NCBI RefSeq assembly: GCF_000189775.2
Contig: NC_015555.1
Span: 1,871,001-1,935,000 of the forward strand
Origin: Thermoanaerobacterium xylanolyticum LX-11
GTDB taxonomy: Bacteria > Bacillota > Thermoanaerobacteria > Thermoanaerobacterales > Thermoanaerobacteraceae
Direction of reading: 5' to 3'
Length of the DNA: 64,000 bases
Shown here: one piece after another, positions 8,774 through 17,876 of the stretch
Numbering within the stretch: position 1 is the stretch's first letter
How the letters are laid out: the number at the start of each line of letters is the position of its first letter
The notes under the pieces: model-generated
Seen by the model: the letters and a program-made list of their open reading frames with translations, nothing else
What the model was told of the DNA's origin: nothing
The model's database searches: none
Translations under genes and position numbers: made by a program

Positions 8774-9664
8774 CTAATTTTCATTAAAGTATTTATCTAG
8801 GTCTTCTATCTTTTTTATATCAAAAATATTCTCGCCTATCTTTTCTAACTTATCTATATTTAACTCATACATTCTTTTTACATACAATTCCGGTATTTTG
8901 TCAAATTTTTTATTTAAAAGTTTAATTATTAATTCAACCTTTCCTTCAATTTTGCCTTCAGTCTTTCCCTCTTGTATCAACATTTCGGCTATCTTAGTCA
9001 TTCTTATCGCTCCTTTCAATTTATTTTTATATTCCTCAGTCAAAAATTTATCACTTATCCCTATTAATGCACCAATCATATACGTCTTTTCATCTTCATC
9101 TTCTATTTTTTTCGCAAGTTCTACCGCATCTATTGCCATTTCATCACTGCTTTTTTTGCTCCCCATAAGTGGTAAAAATATTAAGTTCAATTTATCTATA
9201 TCTGTCAGTTGTAATTTACTTTCAATTTTTTCGTTTAATTCTTTATATATTTTATCACCATCATATTTTACTAAAAATACTTGATCTACTTTATATATTA
9301 TTGATCCAATGTCTAATCTACCAATCGCTTCTTCTATCTTACCAGAATATATTACAACAGTTCTTATTGCTCTCTCATATTTATTATACAGTCTTGCATC
9401 ATACTGCAAAAATCTCTTTATATCAGCTTTTTTATTTGTCGTTTGAAATTCCATATGCAGCAATGTGTCATCTTCCAAAAGAAATATAAAATCCAGCCTA
9501 TCTTCCTTAACTTCAATTGATGGTAAATTTGCAGGTATAACTGTCACTATTTTAGGTACATTTATTCCATAAAACTTAAGCGATTTATCTTTAAATTCTT
9601 GTGCCATTGATTTTAATATTATATCGTTATTCTGATAAGATATATCTAAATTATTATCCTTCAC
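8774..9664 (-). CDS. Rpn-family PD-(D/E)XK nuclease / putative transposase-like protein
   Basis: The 296-residue protein has a restriction-like core: RLDFIFLLEDDTLLHMEFQTT near residues 57-77 supplies the D...E-x-Q pattern of the Rpn/PDDEXK_2 group. A basic region (KRFLQYDARLYNKY) and the C-terminal low-complexity GKTEGKIEGKVE followed by LLNKKFDKIPELYVKRMYELN are also family-like. Members are described as recombination-promoting nucleases or orphan transposase-like proteins; no defined role is known in Clostridia. It is 34 bp from the related gene at 9699 and shares a similar C-terminal tail design with it, so these are divergent relatives in one locus. Confidence 0.75.
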   Translation of the reverse strand: MKDNNLDISYQNNDIILKSMAQEFKDKSLKFYGINVPKIVTVIPANLPSIEVKEDRLDFIFLLEDDTLLHMEFQTTNKKADIKRFLQYDARLYNKYERAIRTVVIYSGKIEEAIGRLDIGSIIYKVDQVFLVKYDGDKIYKELNEKIESKLQLTDIDKLNLIFLPLMGSKKSSDEMAIDAVELAKKIEDEDEKTYMIGALIGISDKFLTEEYKNKLKGAIRMTKIAEMLIQEGKTEGKIEGKVELIIKLLNKKFDKIPELYVKRMYELNIDKLEKIGENIFDIKKIEDLDKYFNEN

Positions 9665-9698
9665 TCTTTTTCTCCTCTATATTACACTATCAATAATG

Positions 9699-10637
9699 TT
9701 AATTTACAATATATTTTTCTAAGTCTTCTATCTTATTAATTTCAAATATATTATCTGCTATTTGAAGCAATGTTTTCTCATCTACATCTTCAATTAACCT
9801 TAAATACTTTTCAGGTACATCATCAAATTTCTTCTTCAATAATCTTATGACGAGATTTTCAATACCTTTTTCCATGCCTTTTTCCATACTCTTTTTTAAT
9901 TCTTCCTCAGTATATATTTTGAAGTTCGCTTCTTTTAAATTGTTTATTACATATTTCATCTGCTCTTCACTTAATCTGTCTGCATACATCTTAATCACCT
10001 CCGAAACTATACCCGGATCTATTCTAAATGCCGCCTCAATTAATCTTATTTTATTGTCGTATTCTTTTGCTTCATTTATACTTGATATTACTTTCTCTAT
10101 AGCATTTCTAAAGTGCATGTTATTTGACAAAACCATCAATGGATAATTTTCTTCTACGTTTTCTAACTCAGATAATACTATTATCTGTACCGGTATCCAT
10201 TCATTATCTATATAATAAACACCACTATCTGAATTGTCTAATTTAATTTTATGTTCTGTTAAAAATGATATGAGCTTTTTGGGAAGATTGTTACATACAA
10301 ATGTCAGTGTTAATTCATCTATCTTTATGTCATCAACTTCTTTTCGTGATTTATCGTAAGCATTCATTATTGATTTATATAGATATACATAGCCTAATCC
10401 CTTGAAATAATCATCTATTGATACATAATCATCAGGAGATTTGTATTCTATTATATTGTATCTTTTAAATATCTGTCCTACTCTCTTATTAATTTTTACA
10501 TCTTTTTCTTTTTTTATTATTATGACATCTATTCTTAAAGGCTCTTTTGATAGATATTCTTCTTGTTTTATTTCAACTTTTTCATCTTTTAGCTCTTCTT
10601 TTATGGCTGTTACAAAATCGCTGTGCCAATCATTCAT
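9699..10637 (-). CDS. PD-(D/E)XK nuclease-like protein with EK-rich tail
   Basis: The 312-residue protein has RIDVIIIKK near residues 31-39 and NIIEYKSPDDYVSIDDYFKGLGY near 61-83, which match the D...E-x-K catalytic layout of a PD-(D/E)XK nuclease. The middle is uncharacterised. The tail has the repeated SMEK/GMEK/GIEN units and the FDDVPEKYL segment also seen in the 8345-8671 fragment. The start at 10637 follows a GGAG about 13 nt upstream, so a second in-frame ATG does not arise before it. Function is unknown; Rpn-type DNA cleavage is an inference. Confidence 0.65.
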   Translation of the reverse strand: MNDWHSDFVTAIKEELKDEKVEIKQEEYLSKEPLRIDVIIIKKEKDVKINKRVGQIFKRYNIIEYKSPDDYVSIDDYFKGLGYVYLYKSIMNAYDKSRKEVDDIKIDELTLTFVCNNLPKKLISFLTEHKIKLDNSDSGVYYIDNEWIPVQIIVLSELENVEENYPLMVLSNNMHFRNAIEKVISSINEAKEYDNKIRLIEAAFRIDPGIVSEVIKMYADRLSEEQMKYVINNLKEANFKIYTEEELKKSMEKGMEKGIENLVIRLLKKKFDDVPEKYLRLIEDVDEKTLLQIADNIFEINKIEDLEKYIVN

Positions 10638-10663
10638 TTTATTTTCTTTCTCCTTAAATTATA

Positions 10664-10813
10664 TCACATTTCCCTCAAAATAGGTATAGCTTCGCCATAC
10701 GGACACCAGTGAATAAATTCACCGCCTCCGCTTATAAAGCTTCTATGATCACCAGTAATATTTATGAGTGCCGAAACATCAGCATAAATGTTACTGGATA
10801 TTATTACTACTTT
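10664..10813 (-). other. Open stretch of 49 codons, possible gene remnant
   Basis: Between the nuclease gene and pdxT the minus strand is open from just after a TAG at 10814-10816 to a TGA at 10664. The translation looks protein-like (NITGDHRSFISGGGEFIHWCPYGEAIPI) but has no start codon with a ribosome site. I do not recognise the family. The rest of 10638-10907 shows nothing else. Confidence 0.3.
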
Positions 10814-10907
10814 CTATTTATTCGACATAAAATTTGAAAATCCTTCTTTTACTATCAAAATTTTTAATGAAATTTTAAAGTATGCAAAATATAAAGTAAG
10901 GCTGTAT

Positions 10908-11474
10908 TTAATGCAGCCTTAAAAAATACTTGTAAAAGCTTAAGTCATTCGTCAGCTCTGGATGAAATGATGTAGCAAAAAGGTTTCCTTCCCTTGCAGC
11001 CACTATTTTCCCATTGTATCTAGATAGCACCTTTACATTTTCTCCTACATCTTCAATATAAGGCGCTCTTATAAACACTGCATCTATTTTATCTTTTGAT
11101 ACGTCAGGCATACTAAGTTTTGCAGTAAAGCTATCAAGCTGACTTCCATACGCATTTCTGCGCACTTTTATGTCCATAATGCCAAGATAAACTTTATCAT
11201 CATTTACTATGTGTTTAGCCATCAATATCATACCTGCACACGTTCCCCATATTGGCACACCCGACCTGTAAAGATCTACTATGGTATCTTTTAAGTCAAA
11301 GTCATTAAGCATTTTTCCTATGGCAGTGCTTTCCCCGCCAGGTAATATAAGTGCATCTATGTTTTTCAAAGTTTCTTTATCTTTTGCCTCTACGGGTATT
11401 ATACCATTTAATCTTTTTAGTTTATCTACATGTTCTTTTACAGAACCTTGTATAGCAAGAACACCAACTCGCAT
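10908..11474 (-). CDS. pdxT: Pyridoxal 5'-phosphate synthase glutaminase subunit PdxT
   Basis: The 188-residue class I glutamine amidotransferase has its nucleophile in IWGTCAGM (Cys79) and the partner pair in SFHPEL (His171, Glu173). It releases ammonia from glutamine and channels it to PdxS in the 12+12 PLP synthase complex. The start is set at 11474 (MRVGVLAIQG) because AGGGG sits 8 nt upstream; an in-frame ATG at 11495 lies inside pdxS. The gene directly follows pdxS, so the two subunits are co-expressed. Confidence 0.96.
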   Translation of the reverse strand: MRVGVLAIQGSVKEHVDKLKRLNGIIPVEAKDKETLKNIDALILPGGESTAIGKMLNDFDLKDTIVDLYRSGVPIWGTCAGMILMAKHIVNDDKVYLGIMDIKVRRNAYGSQLDSFTAKLSMPDVSKDKIDAVFIRAPYIEDVGENVKVLSRYNGKIVAAREGNLFATSFHPELTNDLSFYKYFLRLH

Positions 11475-11475
11475 T

Positions 11476-12354
11476 TTACCAACCCCTAGTTGCATATAGG
11501 TCTTTTTCTGAAAGATCCCTTATGTCGATGCTATTCATTGCTTCGCCTAATCCTTCTGATACTTCTGCTATTATCTCTGGTTTGTCGTAATATGTGGTAG
11601 CTTTTACAATTGCTTCAGCACGCTTTTGAGGGTTCTCTGATTTAAATATGCCTGAACCTACAAAGACTCCATCTGCTCCAAGCTGCATCATCAGCGCAGC
11701 GTCTGCAGGCGTTGCAATCCCCCCTGCTGCAAAATTCACAACTGGCAGTCTCCCGTTTTCTGCTACATATTTTACTAATTCATAAGGTGCTTGCAATTCC
11801 TTTGCCGCTGCCATAAGCTCTTCTTCACTTAGAGTCGTAAGCTTTTTGATTTCAGCATTGATAGTCCTCATATGCCTTACTGCCTCAACTACATTTCCTG
11901 TGCCTGCTTCACCTTTAGTTCTTATCATTGAAGCACCTTCGCCAATTCTCCTTAATGCTTCGCCTAAGTTTCTTGCACCGCAAACAAATGGTACTTTAAA
12001 CTGCCACTTGTTTATGTGATATGATTCATCTGCAGGTGTCAGCACTTCACTCTCATCGATGTAATCTATCTTCAAAGCTTCCAAAACCTGTGCTTCCACA
12101 AAATGTCCTATCCTGACTTTTGCCATGACAGGTATTGAAACAGCTTCTTTTATCGCTTTTATTATCTTTGGATCTGACATCCTTGCTACGCCGCCATGTG
12201 CCCTTATATCAGCAGGTACCCTTTCAAGTGCCATTACCGCAACTGCACCAGCTTTTTCTGCAATTACAGCCTGTTCAGGCGTTGTAACATCCATTATGAC
12301 TCCACCTTTTAGCATCTGAGCCAGGTTTTTATTTAACTCATATCTTTCATTCAT
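11476..12354 (-). CDS. pdxS: Pyridoxal 5'-phosphate synthase subunit PdxS
   Basis: The 292-residue TIM barrel builds PLP from ribose 5-phosphate, glyceraldehyde 3-phosphate and ammonia. The imine-forming lysine is in MAKVRIGHF (Lys79) and the phosphate loop in [31 protein letters not shown]. Length and sequence are standard. It is the first gene of pdxST, behind a sigma-A promoter at 12405-12433. No PdxR/MocR gene is adjacent. Confidence 0.97.
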   Translation of the reverse strand: MNERYELNKNLAQMLKGGVIMDVTTPEQAVIAEKAGAVAVMALERVPADIRAHGGVARMSDPKIIKAIKEAVSIPVMAKVRIGHFVEAQVLEALKIDYIDESEVLTPADESYHINKWQFKVPFVCGARNLGEALRRIGEGASMIRTKGEAGTGNVVEAVRHMRTINAEIKKLTTLSEEELMAAAKELQAPYELVKYVAENGRLPVVNFAAGGIATPADAALMMQLGADGVFVGSGIFKSENPQKRAEAIVKATTYYDKPEIIAEVSEGLGEAMNSIDIRDLSEKDLYATRGW

Positions 12355-12404
12355 TGTACTTATTCCCCCTATTCAATATATAACAATTTTATTAATTTAA
12401 ATCA

Positions 12405-12433
12405 ATTGTATCTATTTAATGCAAACATGTCAA
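12405..12433 (-). promoter_or_regulatory. Sigma-A promoter of pdxST
   Basis: On the minus strand TTGACA (12428-12433) is 17 bp from TACAAT (12405-12410), 50 bp before the pdxS start. Confidence 0.75.
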
Positions 12434-12451
12434 TCAGTACAATATGGATAC

Positions 12452-12475
12452 AAAAAAGGATACATCACTGTATCC
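12452..12475 (-). terminator. Terminator overlapping the stop codon of the O-antigen ligase-like gene
   Basis: GGATACA (12458-12464) pairs with TGTATCC (12469-12475), 7 bp with the TCAC loop formed by the stop codon itself. The minus strand continues into TTTTTT (12452-12457). Confidence 0.8.
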
Positions 12476-14972
12476 CCTTCAATACTTCTTTTGAATTTTG
12501 TATTATTTGCTTTGTAACATCCGTCATAGGTTTTGGCTCTTCTGACTTTGAATTAGCCTTATTAAACAAGTTTTCAACATCTACAGCCTTTTCAAGATAT
12601 TCTTTCGCTTTTGCTTTATCATTGTTTTGCAGGTAAAACATCCCGACTTTGTTATAGGCATCTGCCAATTGCTGATAATTTTCTGGTCTTAAAGGCTGTA
12701 CATCGACGGCTTTTTTAACATACTTAAGCCCATTATCTATCTGCCCATGTGATAGATAGAATGCTCCAAGCTGTGCTAAAAGCTGAGAGTTAAACGGCTC
12801 TAAATCAACCGCTTTTTGTTCTTGGGTCATTGCCTCTTGATAAGTTGCCGCATCTTTTGTCTGGTCAGCTATACTTGCCAATGTCTGGCCATAAGACATC
12901 CTGTACTTTGCATTCCATGGATCATAAGAAACAGCACTTTTGTAATACTGCATTGCCTGAGGTATATTGTTAGTCTTTGCAAATTGGTCTCCTTTCTCTG
13001 CATATCTCAATGCAGTCGAAAGTGAGAAAGACATAAATACGACAACTATACCGACTATCAAAACACCGAAACTGTAGTATCCAGTGTATGATTTTTTCCC
13101 TTTCGCGGCAGCTATATTTTTATGTGCCTTACCTATGCTTATGCTGTTTATTATACCGATAAGGGAATATAGGGCTATTGTCACAGCAGACAGCGAAAGG
13201 TCAAAATCCATAGCGGCATGGGCATATATGCTCAATATGCCTACCGTAGCTGCTGCCAATAGTATACTTTCATCTATATCTATCTCAGCCTTATAAAGCT
13301 TTATAACAGACAGTATCAACATCACCAAGAAGAATATCATCGCTGCAGCTCCGACTAAACCAGTATCAAGCAAGACCTGCATGAAATAGTTATGTGTCTG
13401 CGTCGTCCAATACAGGTATGACTGATATTTGAAGTAAAGTGACGCCCAAGCACCTCCACCTGCACCAAAAAGCGGATAGTCTTTAAAAATCTTAAATCCA
13501 TCTTTGTAAAACTGCATTCGCTCAGAACTGCTGTGGCTTGTCAAGCTTATGTCTTGTATCCTTGACGCCACATTTTCAGGAAGGTATTTATATTTAAGCA
13601 TTATATTTTGTACAGCACTTGGATCATTCTTAGGATAAATGTACGCCTTGTCAAATGTGACAGAAGTACCTTTAAAGTAGTTTGTAAAAGTAATGGCTAA
13701 TCTTTTCGTATCTTTCAAAGTAGAAAATTCTATCGTCTTTTCACCACTGAAAGCCTCTTTATCGTACACATCTTTTATCTTTGTAGGCTGATCAAGGTCA
13801 TTTCTGCTTTCTATGGTAATATCGTACGCCCAATCTTTATTATCATCATTCTTTGATATGACATCGTACTTCAACACATATATTCTATCCGCATCGACGT
13901 CGACAAATCTTATGACGCTTTTACCGCTATCCGCTTCGTTTTGGCTATGACTTAGTGTAAGTGGCACTTCCGTTGTCAATACCATATAACCCGCTACAGT
14001 TGATAGCACACCCACAATGACGATTATGGATATGCCTATTTTTAAGCTTATCTTGTTTACAACTTCAACCAAAAAACTTACAATGTACGTGAATAATAAT
14101 GCTAAGATGCATCCTACAAGTATCCACATAACCAAATTGTGAGGCTTTGGTCCATTTACGACAGAGTTAAATTTAAGTATTGGCAACGCTGACGCTATGA
14201 TTACACCTATCAGGTAAACGAATGGCTCTACCCTTTTCCCTTTTGGCATCATTATTATAAGGAACAAGAACAGAAACGGAAACATCACCCAAGCGCCTCT
14301 GGATAATGTAAAAACATAAGCATAAAGCTGCATAAAAGCTTCTACTCCATAAAGTGCTTTTAAATACCTGTTTTTTGTGTACGATATGAGTGCAAAATTT
14401 ACAAGCAAAAACGCCATCAAAAACGATGCAGCAGTATTGGCGTATTGAAATGTGGAATTAATCCTTCCTCCAACCCATGAACCATTGTAATTAACATATC
14501 CCGCTGCAGACAAAAGACCTACGAAAGCTACTCCAAATGAGCTTAAAACGAGTACATTCAAAAGTATCCATATTTTTTTCTTGTCATTGGCAAGTCTGCT
14601 GACCAAAAAATATACAAACACATAATCAACGTACTTTAATACTTCCCCTATTGCAGATCTTATATTTACAGCAAAAAACGTAGAGATGAGATATGCTCCT
14701 ATTATTGATATTGCGGCATAATCCAGTCTTTCAGAAATTATCGGCTCTTTTTTTATAATCTTCATCAATGACCATATTACGACCACAACTGAAGTAATGC
14801 ATATAGTAGGTAAAAACTCATTGTCAAAGTACATACCGCGAAAATACGGCGGTAAAGCCACCAGAAGAAGCAACGATATGTAAAATACAACATTTATCGC
14901 GTTTATGTAATTTGTGCTTCTTTTAGAAACATTAATGGTGACCTTGTTCTTTTTTGCTGCTTTTTGTGCCAT
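12465..14972 (-). CDS. O-antigen ligase-like (Wzy_C) membrane protein with C-terminal TPRs
   Basis: The 835-residue protein has about twelve hydrophobic segments through residue 640. It carries the Wzy_C/WaaL signature QTHNYFMQVLLDTGLVG near 530 and a large extracytoplasmic insert (about 340-500). The C-terminal 665-790 holds tetratricopeptide repeats (YYKSAVSYDPWNAKYR, AVDLEPFNSQLLAQLGAFY, AVDVQPLRPENYQQLADAYNKVG). Such proteins attach or polymerise lipid-linked glycans outside the membrane, or glycosylate surface proteins. A Gram-positive lacks LPS, so the acceptor here is unknown; an S-layer or cell-wall glycan is possible. It is not in the polysaccharide cluster at 1-8168, but it could act on its product. 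Confidence 0.85.
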   Translation of the reverse strand: MAQKAAKKNKVTINVSKRSTNYINAINVVFYISLLLLVALPPYFRGMYFDNEFLPTICITSVVVVIWSLMKIIKKEPIISERLDYAAISIIGAYLISTFFAVNIRSAIGEVLKYVDYVFVYFLVSRLANDKKKIWILLNVLVLSSFGVAFVGLLSAAGYVNYNGSWVGGRINSTFQYANTAASFLMAFLLVNFALISYTKNRYLKALYGVEAFMQLYAYVFTLSRGAWVMFPFLFLFLIIMMPKGKRVEPFVYLIGVIIASALPILKFNSVVNGPKPHNLVMWILVGCILALLFTYIVSFLVEVVNKISLKIGISIIVIVGVLSTVAGYMVLTTEVPLTLSHSQNEADSGKSVIRFVDVDADRIYVLKYDVISKNDDNKDWAYDITIESRNDLDQPTKIKDVYDKEAFSGEKTIEFSTLKDTKRLAITFTNYFKGTSVTFDKAYIYPKNDPSAVQNIMLKYKYLPENVASRIQDISLTSHSSSERMQFYKDGFKIFKDYPLFGAGGGAWASLYFKYQSYLYWTTQTHNYFMQVLLDTGLVGAAAMIFFLVMLILSVIKLYKAEIDIDESILLAAATVGILSIYAHAAMDFDLSLSAVTIALYSLIGIINSISIGKAHKNIAAAKGKKSYTGYYSFGVLIVGIVVVFMSFSLSTALRYAEKGDQFAKTNNIPQAMQYYKSAVSYDPWNAKYRMSYGQTLASIADQTKDAATYQEAMTQEQKAVDLEPFNSQLLAQLGAFYLSHGQIDNGLKYVKKAVDVQPLRPENYQQLADAYNKVGMFYLQNNDKAKAKEYLEKAVDVENLFNKANSKSEEPKPMTDVTKQIIQNSKEVLKGIQ

Positions 14973-15158
14973 ATCGATTCTCCTTTATATATTTTATAAA
15001 AATGCACAAGTAATCTTATTCGACAAAAAAACTTAATTTCCTTCTTTTGAAATCATTTAACAAAATGCAGTGTGAAAAAAACTTCATCTTTATCCAATCA
15101 CCATTTCCAATTGATAGAATATAATAAACTGAAATCAAATTAAATAGGAGGTATTCAC

Positions 15159-16175
15159 ATGAGAAGCAGAAAATTACTTATTTTCACTCTTATACTCATA
15201 TTTGTACTTACATCTTTCTTATTTACCGGTTGCAAAGCAAAAGAGCAAAAGCTTACAAAGATAAACTTTATTGAAACCGTACATTCGATTTTTTACGCAC
15301 CATATTATGTAGCAGTCAATAAAGGCTTTTTCAAAGAAGAAGGACTGCAATTAGAGATAACAACCGCACAAGGCTCCGACAAAGCTGCAACAGCAGTTGT
15401 ATCAGGTCAAGCTGACATTGGGCTTCAAGGTCCAGAAACAACTGTCTATGTGTACAAGGAAGGAAAACAAGATTACCTCGTAAATTTTGCACAGCTTACA
15501 AAAAAAGACGGTTCTTTCTTAGTTGGGAAAAAACCAGAGCCTAATTTCAAGTGGGAAAATCTAAAGGGCAAAAAGATAATAGGCGGAAGACCTGGTGGAA
15601 TGCCGGAAATGACTCTCGAATATATACTGAAAGAGCATGGTATAGACCCTAAAAAAGATGTAAATCTCGTAACGAATCTTCAATTTACAGCGACAGCAGG
15701 TGCTTTTATGAGATCAGATGCAGACTACGTAGCACTTTTTGAGCCAACTGCATCACAAGTGGAAAGTGAAAAAGGCGGATACATCGTGGCATCTGTAGGT
15801 GCCGCTGGACACGATGTGCCTTATACAACATTTAACGCAAGAAAAAGCTATATAAAAGAGCATCCTGACATCATCCAACACTTCACGAATGCAGTTTACA
15901 AAGGCATGCTATACGTGCAATCTCATTCATCAAAACAAGTAGCTGAAGACATAAAGTCTTTTTTCCCAGATACTGATATTAATATAATAGCAAAGGTAAT
16001 CGACAGGTATAAAAGCATAGATGCATGGGGCACTACACCACAGATGAAGCCATCAGATTTTGATGCTCTTCAGAATGTCTTATTAAACGCTGGTGAGATT
16101 GATAGCAAAGTAGATCCAAATGCTTTAATCGACAACACTTTCGCCGATAAGGCTGTCGCAACCATAAAGAAATAG
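15159..16175 (+). CDS. ABC transporter substrate-binding lipoprotein (NMT1/THI5-like)
   Basis: The 338-residue protein has a lipoprotein signal (hydrophobic 5-22, lipobox LFTGC with Cys25), then the NMT1/SsuA-type fold: FYAPYYVAVNKGFFKEEGL, TAVVSGQADIGLQGPE, KKIIGGRPGGMPEMTLEYILKEHG. Relatives bind thiamine pyrimidine precursors, sulfonates, taurine or nitrate. The ligand cannot be decided here because no THI or SSU riboswitch or enzyme gene is adjacent. AGGAGG precedes the ATG. It heads an operon with an ATPase and a permease. Confidence 0.88.
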   Translation: MRSRKLLIFTLILIFVLTSFLFTGCKAKEQKLTKINFIETVHSIFYAPYYVAVNKGFFKEEGLQLEITTAQGSDKAATAVVSGQADIGLQGPETTVYVYKEGKQDYLVNFAQLTKKDGSFLVGKKPEPNFKWENLKGKKIIGGRPGGMPEMTLEYILKEHGIDPKKDVNLVTNLQFTATAGAFMRSDADYVALFEPTASQVESEKGGYIVASVGAAGHDVPYTTFNARKSYIKEHPDIIQHFTNAVYKGMLYVQSHSSKQVAEDIKSFFPDTDINIIAKVIDRYKSIDAWGTTPQMKPSDFDALQNVLLNAGEIDSKVDPNALIDNTFADKAVATIKK

Positions 16176-16181
16176 TATTGT

Positions 16182-16205
16182 GGGGACAACCGAAAGATTG
16201 TCCCC
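16182..16205 (+). promoter_or_regulatory. Intercistronic stem-loop between binding protein and ATPase genes
   Basis: GGGGACAA (16182-16189) pairs perfectly with TTGTCCCC (16198-16205) around an 8-nt loop. No T-run follows, so it is not a terminator. In such operons a stem here often protects the 3' end of the binding-protein mRNA so that it is made in excess (inferred). Confidence 0.6.
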
Positions 16206-16241
16206 TGTAAGTATGCTTAAATATGACAGGAGGTGCATCTG

Positions 16242-16988
16242 GTGAGGAAAGTAATGGTTGAGCTTTCAAACATATCTTTAAACTATCATACGATAAAAGG
16301 CGAAACAGAAGCTATAAAAGACGTATCATTTAATGTGTGTGAAGGTGAATTCGTAGGTGTCATAGGACCTTCCGGATGCGGCAAATCCACACTTTTATCC
16401 ATAATAGCCGGCCTTTTAAAGCCGTCAAAAGGAAGTGTCGTTGTAAACGGTAAGGTCGGATACATGCTTCAAAAAGATCATCTTTTTGAATGGAGAAACA
16501 TCATGCAAAACGTCCTTTTAGGTCTTGAGATACAAGGTGCCGTCAATGAAAACTCTATAAAAAACGTAGAAGACCTTTTGGAAAGATATGGATTATCCGA
16601 TTTTAAATACCATTACCCTAACCAAATATCTGGCGGAATGAGGCAGAGAGCAGCACTAATCAGGACATTGGCCTTAAAACCAGACATCATGCTTCTCGAT
16701 GAGGCTTTCTCAGCCCTTGACTATCAAACTAGGCTTGCAATATCTGATGAAGTGTGGACTATTTTAAAAAATGTCAAAAAGACAGCAGTCATAGTCACAC
16801 ACGACATCTCTGAAGCCATCGCAATGTGCGACAGAATCGTCGTCTTGTCTAATAGACCTGCGGTCGTAAAAAACATATATGAGATACATCTTACGTGTGA
16901 CAACCGGTCACCTATAGGATGTAGAAAAGCACCTGAATTTAAAGAATACTTCAACGAAATCTGGAAGGAGCTCGATGTTCATGTATGA
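16242..16988 (+). CDS. ABC transporter ATP-binding protein (nitrate/sulfonate/taurine type)
   Basis: The 248-residue ATPase has Walker A GPSGCGKST, Q-loop YMLQKDHLF, signature ISGGMRQRAALIR (in the usual LSGGQ position), Walker B IMLLDEAFSALD and the switch VTHDISEA. It drives uptake with the preceding lipoprotein and the next permease. The AGGAGG at 16228-16233 overlaps a GTG at 16233, so the GTG at 16242 is the better start; the first ATG at 16254 is too far from the site. Its end overlaps the permease by 14 bp. Confidence 0.92.
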   Translation: MRKVMVELSNISLNYHTIKGETEAIKDVSFNVCEGEFVGVIGPSGCGKSTLLSIIAGLLKPSKGSVVVNGKVGYMLQKDHLFEWRNIMQNVLLGLEIQGAVNENSIKNVEDLLERYGLSDFKYHYPNQISGGMRQRAALIRTLALKPDIMLLDEAFSALDYQTRLAISDEVWTILKNVKKTAVIVTHDISEAIAMCDRIVVLSNRPAVVKNIYEIHLTCDNRSPIGCRKAPEFKEYFNEIWKELDVHV

Positions 16989-17790
16989 AGTATCGCAAAA
17001 CATCTCAAAAGAGCATATAGAATTTTTAAAAAAAGTGAAAAGAAAAAATCTAGCCATCAAAATCACTCAACTATCCATACTCATTGCTTTTTTTGCCTTA
17101 TGGGAAATAGCAGGAAGGCTAAAGCTTATAGATCCGTTTTTATTTAGCCAACCTTCTCGCATGATAAAAACCATCATAAACTTAAGCGAAGACGGCTCAC
17201 TTTTTACGCATATATGGGTCACATTAAGCGAGACGCTTGTCGGATTTGCTCTTGGAACATTTTCTGGCATAGTGATAGCCGTATTGCTTTGGTGGTCTAA
17301 CTTTGCCTCAAAAGTTGCAGAACCATACCTGATCGTCTTGAATAGCCTACCTAAAATCGCATTAGGACCGATATTTATAGTCTGGATGGGCAATGGCGAA
17401 GCACCTATTATAACGATGGGTCTGGCCATATCGCTGATTGTGACTATTATAAGCCTTGAGACAGGGTTCAAACAAGTGGACGAAGATAAGATAAAACTTC
17501 TAAAGACGTTTGGTGCCACCAAATTTCAAATACTTACAAAATGCATATTGCCTGCCAGTATCCCCACTATCATGTCTGCCATAAAAATCAACATGGGTTT
17601 GTCTTGGGTCGGTGTCATAACAGGAGAATTTTTGGTATCAAAAGCGGGATTAGGATACCTTATCGTCTATGGAGGGCAAGTATTTAAGTTAGACATAGTA
17701 ATGACAAGCGTTCTTATACTGTCTATCCTGGCCGCACTTATGTACGTACTATTAGTCTACATCGAAAAGAAAATCATAAAGTGGCAGTAA
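16975..17790 (+). CDS. ABC transporter permease (SsuC/TauC/NrtB type)
   Basis: The 271-residue membrane protein has six predicted helices and the EAA loop KLLKTFGATKFQILTKCILPASIP, which docks the ATPase. TFSGIVIAVLL and GLSWVGVITGEFLVSKAGLGYLIVYGGQ are typical of the BPD_transp_1 subfamily for sulfonates, nitrate and thiamine precursors. The first ATG (16975) is only 4 nt from AAGGAG; the ATG at 16981 is also possible. It ends the three-gene importer operon before a terminator. Confidence 0.92.
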   Translation: MFMYEVSQNISKEHIEFLKKVKRKNLAIKITQLSILIAFFALWEIAGRLKLIDPFLFSQPSRMIKTIINLSEDGSLFTHIWVTLSETLVGFALGTFSGIVIAVLLWWSNFASKVAEPYLIVLNSLPKIALGPIFIVWMGNGEAPIITMGLAISLIVTIISLETGFKQVDEDKIKLLKTFGATKFQILTKCILPASIPTIMSAIKINMGLSWVGVITGEFLVSKAGLGYLIVYGGQVFKLDIVMTSVLILSILAALMYVLLVYIEKKIIKWQ

Positions 17791-17798
17791 TTTATATC

Positions 17799-17829
17799 AT
17801 GCACCGCTTATGCTGGTGTATTTTTTTTT
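17799..17829 (+). terminator. Intrinsic terminator of the ABC importer operon
   Basis: TGCACC pairs with GGTGTA (one G-U pair) around CGCTTATGCT-type loop sequence, followed by nine T (17821-17829). Confidence 0.75.
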
Positions 17830-17876
17830 ATTATGTGCTAAAATATCTTTATGAAAATAATTCGAGGTGATACTAT

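Noticed and set aside
15120-15125. TATAAT before the ABC importer as a full promoter
   Set aside because: The -10 is good, but no -35 is found at 15-19 bp and there is no TG extension; left unannotated.
16233-16241. GTG start for the ATP-binding protein at 16233
   Set aside because: The codon overlaps the AGGAGG itself; the GTG at 16242 has the right spacing.
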